DNA from: Symbiodinium natans
Lineage: Eukaryota; Sar; Dinophyceae; Suessiales; Symbiodiniaceae
Length of the DNA stretch: 64,000 bases
NCBI GenBank assembly: GCA_905221605.1
Contig: CAJNDS010002154.1
Span: forward strand, 439,988 to 503,987
Direction of reading: 5' to 3'
The notes beneath the pieces were generated by a model that worked only from the letters and a program-made list of their open reading frames with translations, ran no database searches and was not told where the DNA came from. The translations under genes were made by a program, and so were the position numbers. Below are positions 41,564-50,724 of the stretch, piece after piece. Positions within the stretch are counted from its first letter, which is position 1; each line of letters starts with the position of its first letter.

Positions 41564-42716
41564 ACACCTGACCATTAAACCCGACCCCAACCTGTCGACC
41601 CCCTGCCCCCCGACCAGGGACCCCCCCTCCGGCCCCAAAAAACTCAACGATTTCTGACCGCCAACCCTCCCCTCCCTTGTCGGGTTCAGAACCGACGATT
41701 TTTGACCGCCAACCCACAAAAACGCTCCGTGCGTGCTTGCCCTGCCCCTACCCCCTTCTCCTCCCGAGCCCGAAGTCCACCACCCAAACCCCACCCCCCT
41801 CCCCTTCCGCCCCGGACCAGGGGACCCCCCCAGCCGAACCAGGAGGCCCCAACCCCATGACCCCTACCCCTGCCCACCTGGCCATGAAGACCCGGACCCA
41901 CCCGACCTGTCGACCCCCACCCCCACCCCCTCCCCTTCCGCCCCCCGACCAGGGACCCCCCCTCCCGGCCCCAAAAAACTCAAAAACACTTTTTTTGTCG
42001 GGGGTGACGACGATTGAACGCTCCGTGCGTGCTTGCCCTGCCCCTACCCCCTACTCCTCCCGAGCCCGAAGTCCACCACCCAAACCCCACCCGGACCACA
42101 CCCCCCGTGGCCCTTTCCGCCCCCCACCCCCAGGCGACCCGACCCACCCGACCTGTCGACCCTTGCCCTGACCAGGGGACCCCCCCCCCACCCGACCCCC
42201 CGACCAGGGATTCCCCCTCCCGGCCCCAACAAACTCAAAAATACTTTTTTTGTCGGGTTCAGAACCGACGATTTGTGACCGCTAGCCCACAAAAACGCTC
42301 CGTGCGTGCTTGCCCTGCCCCTACCCCCTACTCCTCCCAAGCCCGAAGTCCAGCACCCAAACCCGTTCCTTGCTGGTGGCCCTTCTGCCCACCCCCACCC
42401 CCCTGCCCCTACCCCCTACTCCTCCTGAGCTTGGAGTCCACCACCCAAACCCGAAGTCCATCCCTTGCACCCCCTACGCATCCGACCCCCCGACCAGGCG
42501 ACCCGGACGACCCGACTGTCGACCCCTACCCCCACCCCCTCCCCTTCCGCCCCCCGACCAGGCACCCCCCCCTCCCGGCCCCAAAAAACTCAAAAACACT
42601 TTTTTTGTTGGGTTCAGAACCGCCAACCCACAAAAACGCTCCGTGCGTGCTTGCCCTGCCCCTACCCCCTACTCCTCCCGAGCCCGAAGTCCACCACCCA
42701 AACCGAGAAGCGCCCT
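41564..42716. repeat. Degenerate C-rich tandem array, right part (4 copies)
   Basis: Continues the array at 31440-32489. Cores gctccgtgcgtgcttgc occur at 41724, 42020, 42297 and 42638, spaced 277-341 bp. With the element and one target copy removed, the spacing across the insertion is 275 bp, in register with the rest. The flanking aactcaaaaacactttttttgt and cgaagtccaccacccaaacc blocks recur. Pro-rich frames are compositional. Confidence 0.85.
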
Positions 42717-43111
42717 ACTAGCCTGCGATGCTTAGAGAAACTCAATGCGTAAAGGGAATGTGCCAAACAGCTATGAGTCAACGAAGGGGCCGACCCCACA
42801 CGCGCACCGACCCCCCGGTTCCACGGGGGTCGGCGGCAGCGGCGTTAGCCCTTAAATCGGGCAGCGCGAGGTCCCCAAAGGACCGAGCAAATGCGGACCT
42901 TTTAGCCCGGGTCGTCCCGGGAATAGCCTTGCTGGCCTCTGGCCTTCTGCGAAGCAGAATTTCAGGCCTAGCGGCACGGGCCGGCCCCCGCCCCCCAAAG
43001 CACGAAACCTTGAGCCTTGGCACTGTCTTCTCTTTCCCGTGTCTTTGTCCTCTCCTTCTCTCTGTCTCTCTTTCTCCTGCCTTCGCCACCCCCCCCCTCC
43101 CCCCCCCCCCC

Positions 43112-43142
43112 GCGCGCGCGCGCGCCGCGCGCGCGCGCGCGC
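43112..43142. repeat. Alternating (GC)n tract
   Basis: About 30 bp of gcgcgc with one break, directly after a long C run. Alternating purine-pyrimidine GC of this length is a classical Z-DNA-prone sequence. Confidence 0.9.
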
Positions 43143-43146
43143 ACCC

Positions 43147-44420
43147 GCATCAGGAGCATCAGTGGGGTTGGTTTGGGGGCCTTAAAAGCATTCTATGCAT
43201 GCGTTTTGCCTTCGAAAAACCTTCAGAAAACGCTGTAAACACGTGTTTTTGGGCTTGGGAAGCCTTTTGGGACCCAGGAAAGGGAGCATCATGAGCATCA
43301 GCGGCCTCCCCCAGGCCATCCAAAACCCCCTTAAACACGCCGATTGTATGTGCTTGAACGCTTGCGTGCCCACGAAACCCCCAAAAGCAAGACCCCGAAT
43401 GCCCTTAAGGGCATTCGGGGTCCTGCTGTTCGGGTGTTTTGTAGGCACGAAGCCGTTCGAGCGCGTAAAATGAGCGATTTTAGGGGCGTTTTTACGTGGA
43501 CCCACAAAACACTCGGTATTTACGAGGTTTTCTGCTGTTGGAACACCCCCCCAAACCGAGCATCATGAGCATCAGCTGGGTCTCTGGGCCGTGGGCCCGG
43601 ACCCCCCCACGAAGCCCATGAGAAACGATGGCTCGATGATGCACCCGGACCCCGCGCATCAGCAGCATCAGCAGACCCCCCCCCGACGTGGGTTTCGATG
43701 ATGCGCACTTTGGGGGCGGGTCAAGGGCAACAAGGGTGGGGGTCGGAGGCACGCGTGAAAACCCTCATAAAAACACGGTATTTACGGTGATTTCAGCGTT
43801 TTTCAGCGTTTTTTCTTGCCTTGGGTCCGCGGGCCAGGGCTGCTGATGCTCATGATGCTCGCCTGGTTTTGGGCTTCCGGTACCCCCCCCAAACCTTGAA
43901 AAACATGGTTTCGGCCTGGCGCGCGCCCCATGTGAAAAGCTAGGGTCGATGATGCGCGCCCGTGAGGGTTTAATGGGGTGCTGCGGGTGTTTTGTGGCCT
44001 CGGTTTTTCGTAAAAACCCATGGTTTTTACGAGGTTTTCGTGCTTTTCGCACCACCGCGTGTTGCGTCCCCTTGGATGCCGTTTCGGAGGCCTCCCGAAG
44101 GGCCCCGCGCGAATTTGAAGCAATTTTGGGCGGGGTCGGCGGCTCGGGCGCTCGCCCCTTAAAGCTAGCGCTTTAGTGCGACGCGGGCTCCGCCCTGGAC
44201 CACGGGCGGCGCGGGGGCCGGATTAGGCCGGACGCCAGTGCCGCCGACCCCCGCGTGCCGCCGGTGAACGGTTTTTTTTTCGTGGTTTTTTGCGTCGCCA
44301 CGGAAGCCCCCAGAGGGCGCGCATCATGAGCATCAGCGGGTCCAGCCCGGGACCCCCAGGCGCGCATCAGGAGCATCAGCGGCTCCCGGGGCGGGACCCG
44401 GGGGCGCATCAGGAGCATGA
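43147..44420. repeat. Dispersed GCATCAnnnGCATCAG double motif, 8 copies
   Basis: The 16-mer gcatca(g/t)gagcatcag or close variants occurs at 43147, 43286, 43560, 43656, 44321, 44364 and 44405 on the plus strand and at 43843-43858 inverted. Each copy is itself two GCATCA half-sites set 9 bp apart. Spacing between copies is irregular (about 40-480 bp) and flanks are mostly unrelated, so this is not a simple tandem repeat. Confidence 0.8.
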
Positions 44421-44449
44421 TGCCCCCCAAAGGGCGGGCATAAGACCTT

Positions 44450-44484
44450 AAACCCTAAACCCTAAACCCTAAACCCTAAACCCT
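44450..44484. repeat. Five perfect AAACCCT telomere units
   Basis: Exactly five aaaccct heptamers (35 bp), the plant/dinoflagellate-type telomere repeat in C-strand orientation. Unlike the tracts at 5.3 and 29.5 kb it has no mismatches, so it is younger or conserved. Confidence 0.95.
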
Positions 44485-45532
44485 TGACGGATCTGCTCGC
44501 CCCGCGCTTCTGACTGCGCTGCCCGCCCATGGGCGCAGCCCCTTAAAATAACAGAAAAAAACTGGCCAGCAGTATTCGTAGAGAGACAACCCCCCCTGAG
44601 ACAACGTTGCGAGCATTTAAGGGTCCCAGGGGCCAGCACGTCTGTTGCATTGAGGAAGGTGTCATTTACTAAGTAGGCTTCCTTCTTGTTGGTTGTAAGA
44701 GCCCGGAGGGGCCACCTTGCAGTCGCTTTTGCTATGGTCCTAAGTGGGCGCTTCGCTTCCTCTACGAACCTCTAAAAAGGCCACTTCAACTTTTGCATGT
44801 GAGCTACCTTGTAATCTCGAGCTTGTCAGATGCTTCTTCACATCGAAATCCACGTGATATGTGCAGTGGGACAGAATGCTGAAAGCAAGCTCCAAGCTCT
44901 GAGGCGGCATCCGGCTTGGCATACGTGGCTGCATCATAGCTCCTTGAAGCGGTCTGGTCGGTGATGGACAGTCTATGGTTTGGAGCAATAGACTGACAAT
45001 GCAGTGTGGGCTTCGTGATGGTTCTTCTCTTTCGCTGGCAGACTCCGTGATCTCAGGTGTAGTGGCCACGAGCTTCTAAGCTTTGAGAAGCGTGAAAACG
45101 TGCCACCGACACATCGCACCTGGTGCACTACACTGGTGACGTGCAGTTTCGCACCGCCGCTGTGCGCACAGGGAGGCTCACACACGAAGGATAGTCAGGG
45201 CTGGCGAACACCGTTATAGTTGCAGGAGGTCCAACCTTGACATGAGATCGCTTTGGCCATCACCCTTGGGATCTTCAACTCTCAACTGCCTGAGGCCAAG
45301 GCCTTTGTTTCTCCGAGAAGCCAATCCTCTTGAGGATCTTGAAGTGGGTGACGTAGCCACCGCGGGTGGGCAGCAGAACAGACGTGGAGGCGGACACAGT
45401 CGCCGGGGCTGAAACGGCAGGCTGTCGGTCCAACAAGGATCCGCGCATGAACCACGGAGTCCTAACAATGGGCAAGGGTCTTGGCACGTGACGACTCGCA
45501 ACTCCCAGGTACCTAGACAACACCCATGATAC

Positions 45533-47253
45533 CTCTCCTTCTGAAACTTCACGCGCACGATGCCTTCGCACAAATTCACCTGAGCTGCGGACATGAAGGG
45601 GGACTCATCCAGCGTGCCAAACTCACAAAGCAGAAGAGACAAGTCGCGGAACGGCCACGCCCCAGGCCACGCGGGTCGACGATTCGATCAAAGAGTCCAG
45701 ACTCCAATCCCCACTCGCTTGATGTCTGCCGGACAGCACACAGCCGCACGATCAGATCACACTCCGGGGCGGAGCAACTTACGTACCTCGGCTGGCACTC
45801 GGCGAAGTGCCTTTTACTACTGATCCTTGGTGGCTACCAGTGACTAGCCCTCAGCCTGATACTTCGAACGCAGGGTGCTTTTCAGTCCAGGCAACAAGGA
45901 TGCGGAGACCTCACCAACAATCTCCAACGGCTGCTCCAAAGGAGGAGAGGTGAGAACGAGCACATCTCGTGACCGTGAGTTTTCGAAAGATCTCTGATCC
46001 TGGGCTCCATCCTTCTGGAGGTTCAGCCAACCATCGCCAGCATAGGGCGTGGGATCTTTCGGATCATATACGTATGTCAGCAATCCGGCATCTCCTGGGA
46101 TTCCGAGGCTGCCTACTAGCAAGCCGGTGCCCAGGTCAGAATCCTTCTCCTGAAAGAAGAAGTGCCTCGGTTCAGAGGGTGGAGGCCAGGTGTCGCACTC
46201 CAACCACTCCTCCGACTCATTCTCACCATTCTCACCATTCTCGTCATGGATCAACTGCATTCGCACTGCGGCGTGCGGTGTGGCAGTGCTCGTGTCAGTC
46301 AAATATTGACGGTACCACTGCCTTGTCTCCTCCGCGACTTTGCGCCCGTGATTCACCACCACACCGAAGTGCCCTCCAGTGAAGATGGTCAGCTGCGCCG
46401 CGCCATTCGTGGCTTTGCTGGCAAGTTGGTAGTCATGCAGGCTCTGAGCTAGGAACATGTCGTTCCATCCCGCCATGACGTGGATGTGTGGCAGCTCACG
46501 AAAGTCCGCAAAGTGACACTGCACATCACGACCCTCTGCCCAGAAGGAATCGGCAGCACTACGTGCAAACTGACCACCACGCCACAAGGTATTGGCCCGG
46601 CCCCAGAGGTCGACATCTGCCTCGCTCACCGGGCGCTTTGCCAGAGCCTGGTTCAGACCGGGCCAATCCTCTAAGGAGAAGAATCGGAACATGTTCCACA
46701 AGAAGCCAAAGCCGTTCTGGCGGCCTTGGCGCAAGCCAACCTCTGCCAGCCAGATGAAGCGCAAAGCAAGCTCTGCTGCCAGACTTTGCCCGTTCACGAA
46801 GACCGTGGGGTGGATTCGGGAGAAGGAAATGACCGGAACCACAGCACAGACCAGGGGACGAGCTTTTGGAGCATCTTTTGCATGGGAAGCTGCCAGTGTG
46901 GCATAAGATGTGTTTCCAAGGAGGCTGTAGCCATGACATCCGACCCTCCCATTGCACCAGGTCTGCTGGCCAAGCCAATCCAACACGACTGCGGCATCAG
47001 CCTGCCACCTCTGGAAAACTAAATCGGCGACCTCCTCAATGGGTCCAGTAGCCCGCCAAATTACGTAAGCACAGTCCAGGGAGATGTACCTGGGTCCTTC
47101 AGCCCTCTCCAAGGTCTCGGCAAGGGTGTAGTAGCACCCCACGTTCACAACGACCGCAGGGACCCGCCGTTCGGACACGGCGGCTGGCTTGAGTGCCACC
47201 ACTTCCACACTGCCATACGGGGTAGTTAGGTCCAACTGCTGCCGGAGAATTCC
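45533..47253 (-). CDS. CocE/NonD-type serine hydrolase (X-Pro dipeptidyl-peptidase S15-like), spliced
   Basis: An alpha/beta hydrolase with a C-terminal jelly-roll. The large exon starts after tttgcag at about 47253, so the true N-terminus is upstream. It includes RRVPAVVVNVGCYYT, the nucleophile elbow VGCHGYSLLGNTSY (Ser in G-Y-S), IHVMAGWNDMF (probable catalytic Asp) and IFTGGHFG (catalytic His). The C-terminal domain begins RDVLVLTSPPLEQPLEIVG. A 76-bp intron (45787-45862, donor GTATCA, acceptor AG|G) joins in frame to YVSCSAPECDLIVRLCAV, matching the family's DT-DL-x-x-RL strand. A later 52-bp exon (45533-45584) reads QVNLCEGIVRVKFQKE, matching the 'dGi-R-x-rf' strand, and also ends at GTATCA. 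The final exons below 45530 were not resolved. The family cleaves esters, amides or Pro-containing peptides; the substrate is unknown. Confidence 0.8.
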
Positions 47254-47555
47254 TGCAAACAGATGCGGAAACAGCCTCTATGTGTGCTTCTACAATTAAC
47301 AGAGTTCAACACCACGCGACATCCGAAGATCTGCCTCCGGGCCTTCATCTGCAGTCGCACGGAGCCGACTGCGGGCTTTACGTTGTCTCACCAACTGCCT
47401 GAGTCCTTGGAAGGATTTAAGGTTCCACGAAGTGCCAGGCTGTGTGCAAAGAAGTGTTGACGAGGCTCGGCGGCTCGCAACTGCCGCGAGGCTGACATAA
47501 GGAGCCGCACAGGCTTTGGAAACCCAACCCACCTCGGAGAATGAGAACGTGCGTG

Positions 47556-47622
47556 GTGATGATGCTGATGATGATGATGATGATGACGATGACGATGATG
47601 ATGATGATGATGATGATGATGG
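47556..47622. repeat. (GAT)n microsatellite
   Basis: About 22 GAT/GAC triplets. Poly-Asp, poly-Met, poly-His and poly-Ile translations in different frames come from this tract. It lies in the intron or 5' flank of the hydrolase gene. Confidence 0.95.
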
Positions 47623-48239
47623 TGGGAACGCATAACAAACACCCGGGTGCCCCACATTACCACCTCGGGCGATCTGGACCTTTGATGCCCGCCGTGTCCA
47701 GGACAGGGGCCGGAGGAGCTTGGCATGGAAAGATGGAAGCATAAGCTAAATAATCTGGCAAAAGAAGTGCGAGTACGCCCAAGCTGGCAATGCCGGCATC
47801 TGCTCGTGACTGCTAGTGCATACAGCGATTCCAAAGCAAGCCTTCTAGGATTCTAGGCTTTGGCTCGAGCCATGTGCCAGTCTGAGCAGGCCGCACACAC
47901 AAGTTGGACAACGCCGCTTCCTGCCCCTCTGCATCTTGGGTCCAGGCCCAGAAAGGAAAGCTACCGTCAACCCGTGGATTTCGCGAACCTATCGATTGGG
48001 GACAGCATCACGTCTCCCTTTGCGCCGAGTTTGGTTTTGGTTCCGCGCACCCCAAAACCACCGAGGAAGTTCAAGTTCCTGAGCCGGTGCCATTCTTTAA
48101 AGGTGGCAAGATGAACACGGGCTTTCTCGAAGTTCTTTGAGGCTGAAGCTCGCAAAGCTGCTTGCCATCTGGAGCTGCCTGTCCAGGGCCCACGGCTCTT
48201 TGCAACCTCCTTCGGTCAGCCTTGGGTCTGCTTCCAAAG

Positions 48240-48690
48240 GCCTGTAGAAAGGCAGCACTCTTGCTGTCTATGAAGTAGGTGTCGATGGGGATCTGCAGGG
48301 CTCGAGGGCATTCCCCAAGAAGTTCTGCTTGACTTTTGACTTCAAGAGCTGTGATTCGAACTGTGCATGCCGTGACCCACAGGGCCTTTCGGCCGCCCGA
48401 AACGAACTCGGCCAAACCGGCCGCTGCCTCAATTGTTCTCATCTCAAGGCTCAATGATCTGTGACCCCTGGAGTCAGAAGCACCTCCTTGTCTCCCGCAC
48501 TCGGCAAAAACCTGATCAAAGGCAGCTGCACTGCTGAAACTTCTGAAATAGTAATGTATAGTATGGGAACAAGACTTGAGAACTCTCAAGACAAACGCAG
48601 AAGCCTTGGACGACGCCGACGCCGCGGCAGTCGAACTAAGAGCTGCACGCGCCCGCAGCAAATAGAGCATTGAACTGGCCGACTTTCTTC
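48240..48690 (-). CDS. Unassigned exons
   Basis: A stretch of about 100 codons (48543-48241) reads FDQVFAECGRQGGASD, EMRTIEAAAGLAEFVSGGRK and ALQIPIDTYFIDSKSAAFLQ. It is bounded by an acceptor-like cag and a CAG|GCC donor-like end. An upstream stretch (about 48690-48570) reads LLRARAALSSTAAASASSKA, Ala/Ser/Arg-rich like an organelle-targeting sequence. No family recognised. Confidence 0.35.
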
Positions 48691-49099
48691 TGCTGAGTTT
48701 CGACCTGCATGGCGCGCCTAACAAATCCCCCGCTCTCCATAGCTAGCCCTGGAGCGCATCCTCGCGCATTTTTTTCCCTGCCACACTGCTGCTTGCAGCT
48801 AGTAACAGCTAGTAGCTGCGCTTCACCCACGGGCTCCCAAGAGGCGGTCCACCAGATCACTCTTCTCCAGACATCCTTCTGCAGAAAGCCCAGCTTCCGC
48901 TAGTCGCGCTTTAAGCTCCTTCAAGGACAGCTTCGCAAGCTCCTCGCGGCCCGGCCTTGCTTTTGTCCAAGGAAGAAACCAGCGCGGCCCTATTTGTCGA
49001 GTGCTACTCAGCTGCTACTCGAACCCTTTAAACAAGGAGGACCAAGGCACGTGGCATTGTCAAGGCCCAACTTATGCCGGCCGACAGCAGAAACAACCG

Positions 49100-49529
49100 A
49101 TGCGAAGGCAGAAGCTGCCGCGGACGCCCCCCCTTCAGTGGGCTGCTCCAGCGCCAGAAGTAGCTTCATACCGTCCTTCACAGCCTCTCCTTCTTGCAGC
49201 TCCTCGCCGGACTCGGTGTCAAAAATGCGGAGGCCCGACAACCTCATGCACGCGCTCTGGAACAGCACAGAACAGGAAGACGCTACACGATTCCAACAAA
49301 TCCCAAAGCCAGCTCTCGCATCTCAAAACTACTGCATGGGTGCTAGGCTGAGAAACGCCGCAACAGCATGGCAGAAAGGGATGTTCTGCCAAAGCTTATC
49401 GATTGCTCTGTTTTTCGCGTAGCCAAGGTCTTTGCCCATTGGGACCTCGACATCAGTGGCAAGGCCACGGGTCATGACGGTCAGAAGTGTCGCCTCGTCC
49501 TCTGCCACTGCAAAGGATAGCTTCGGCAT
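49100..49529 (-). CDS. Small spliced protein, possible beta-grasp fold
   Basis: An ATG at 49529 reads MPKLSFAVAEDEATLLTVMT then DVEVPMGKDLGYAK. After a ttccag acceptor at about 49261 the next exon reads LSGLRIFDTESGEELQEGEA and VKDGMKLLLALEQPTEGG. The 'L-R-I-F-D-x-x-G-E-E-L-x-x-G-x-x-V-x-D-G' pattern recalls doublecortin or ubiquitin-like (beta-grasp) domains, but too little is seen to assign it. Confidence 0.4.
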
Positions 49530-50291
49530 TGGAGTGGCAGCTATAATGCCAGCGTTTCACTGATTGTTGCTGGTGTTGCTGTTGCTCTCTGCCCTCTTCA
49601 AGCACAGGCACACCTGTACAAATACAGAGTGCAAGAGCTCGTCGCCACTTCGTTCCGTGATTGAGTTGACAGCTACTTGGTTCTTTGCATGCTTCTTAGC
49701 TTCAGCTGGAGCCCGTTCAAAGCGCGGAGAAGCTACCTAAGCTAGGAAGTGCTGGCAGGCATGTCCATGTCCATCCATGTCATCCTGCCTGCGTGTAGAG
49801 CTTAGTCAGGTTTCCCTCCGCGTCACCAACTAGGAGCACCCGCCGACGGTCGTCCATCGAAGGAACTGTCTATGGAGGCAAGGGCTGCGCTGCTGCCCCA
49901 AAGCTGGTTTACACATTTGCTTACTTGACGATAACTTGATAGTGATTGTGGCCGTGTGCACTCTCTGCCGCAAGCTCTCCTCTAATCATGCTTTGTTGGC
50001 TGCTGTTTGTTTGCTACCGCTTGTTGGCCGTCTTGACATGTCCTGACGATGCAAGTGCGCATCAGTGCTAGGCCACGGATACATCTCGTGCCACACCCTT
50101 GCAAGCACCCACATCTCCAAGCCCAAATGATCAAGATTTTGGGGCCGGATGGTGGGGTTGGCGGCTGGCTTTGCGAATGCATTTCGGACACGCGAATGGT
50201 GAGACAACACCGACGGCAAGGGGCCCAGCCACAAACGCAAAGCTTGTTGCAACTTCACGGCCAGGTTCTTTTTGGACTGCAGCAAACAGCC

Positions 50292-50714
50292 TCAGAAATC
50301 TATCTTCTCCAACTGTTCACTAAACTCGTCTTTCGACAATGCGCAAACCTCACCGATTGTACCTTCCAGAGCGTTGAAAGCCGCATTCTTGTGCGCAGCT
50401 GCACGGCCTTTAGCCATGCCACCGACGTCCGCACCCGTACACATGAGGCATAGGAACTTGCCAGCCTTGGTCTGAAGGCCTCCAAAAACCACCTGGTCAT
50501 CTGCGATGTTTGAGAGAAGCCCAGCACAGCCGGTCCCTGAAGCCAGGGTTTTCAGCCTGCTCTTTCCTTCATAGCCCATAAGGAGCCATGTGGCTTCGCC
50601 ACTTCGAACTTTTGACCAAGCTTCTTGAACCTCAGCGTCAATGTCGAGCCCAGAGGAGACCTTGAGCCCGCCATCAGTTCGGAATAGACCCCCACCGGCA
50701 GGAGCGGACTCCAT
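50292..50714 (-). CDS. Coactosin-like ADF-homology (cofilin-fold) protein, single exon
   Basis: ADF-H proteins bind actin filaments or monomers. An ATG at 50714, preceded by an in-frame stop, opens 140 codons, close to the usual coactosin length of about 140-150. Features in order: an N-terminal helix with VQEAWSKVRSGEATWLLMGY (the family's 'D/E-x-x-x-A-W-x-x-V-R ... W-hydrophobic-x-x-x-Y' pattern), SGTGCAGLLSNIADDQVVFG, a central strand KFLCLMCTGADVGGMAKGRA (equivalent to 'KF-x-hydrophobic-I-x-W-x-G-x-x-V'), an AAHKNAAFNALEG helix start, and an acidic C-terminal helix ending EQLEKIDF. The actin-contacting Trp of 'WIGE' is not obvious. It is intronless, and the neighbours on both sides are unassigned. 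Confidence 0.7.
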   Translation of the reverse strand: MESAPAGGGLFRTDGGLKVSSGLDIDAEVQEAWSKVRSGEATWLLMGYEGKSRLKTLASGTGCAGLLSNIADDQVVFGGLQTKAGKFLCLMCTGADVGGMAKGRAAAHKNAAFNALEGTIGEVCALSKDEFSEQLEKIDF

Positions 50715-50724
50715 CGGAAGCACC

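Larger units (their letters stand above)
42780..44440. other. GC-rich gene-free spacer
   Basis: No coding stretch recognised. It holds C runs, an alternating GC tract, repeated ggtcggcggc...cccttaaa blocks (near 42825 and 44132), short mirrored phrases such as gggcattcggggtc next to cgaatgcccttaa (43397-43424), and the GCATCA motif series. Confidence 0.5.

Noticed and set aside
47417-47834. Poly-His/Ile/Ser minus-strand and poly-Met plus-strand ORFs
   Set aside because: They are frames of the (GAT)n microsatellite.
48071-48724. A single 217-codon minus-strand protein
   Set aside because: The frame crosses acceptor-like and donor-like sites and changes character along its length. It is more likely two exons plus intron read-through, so only the exon-like parts are listed.
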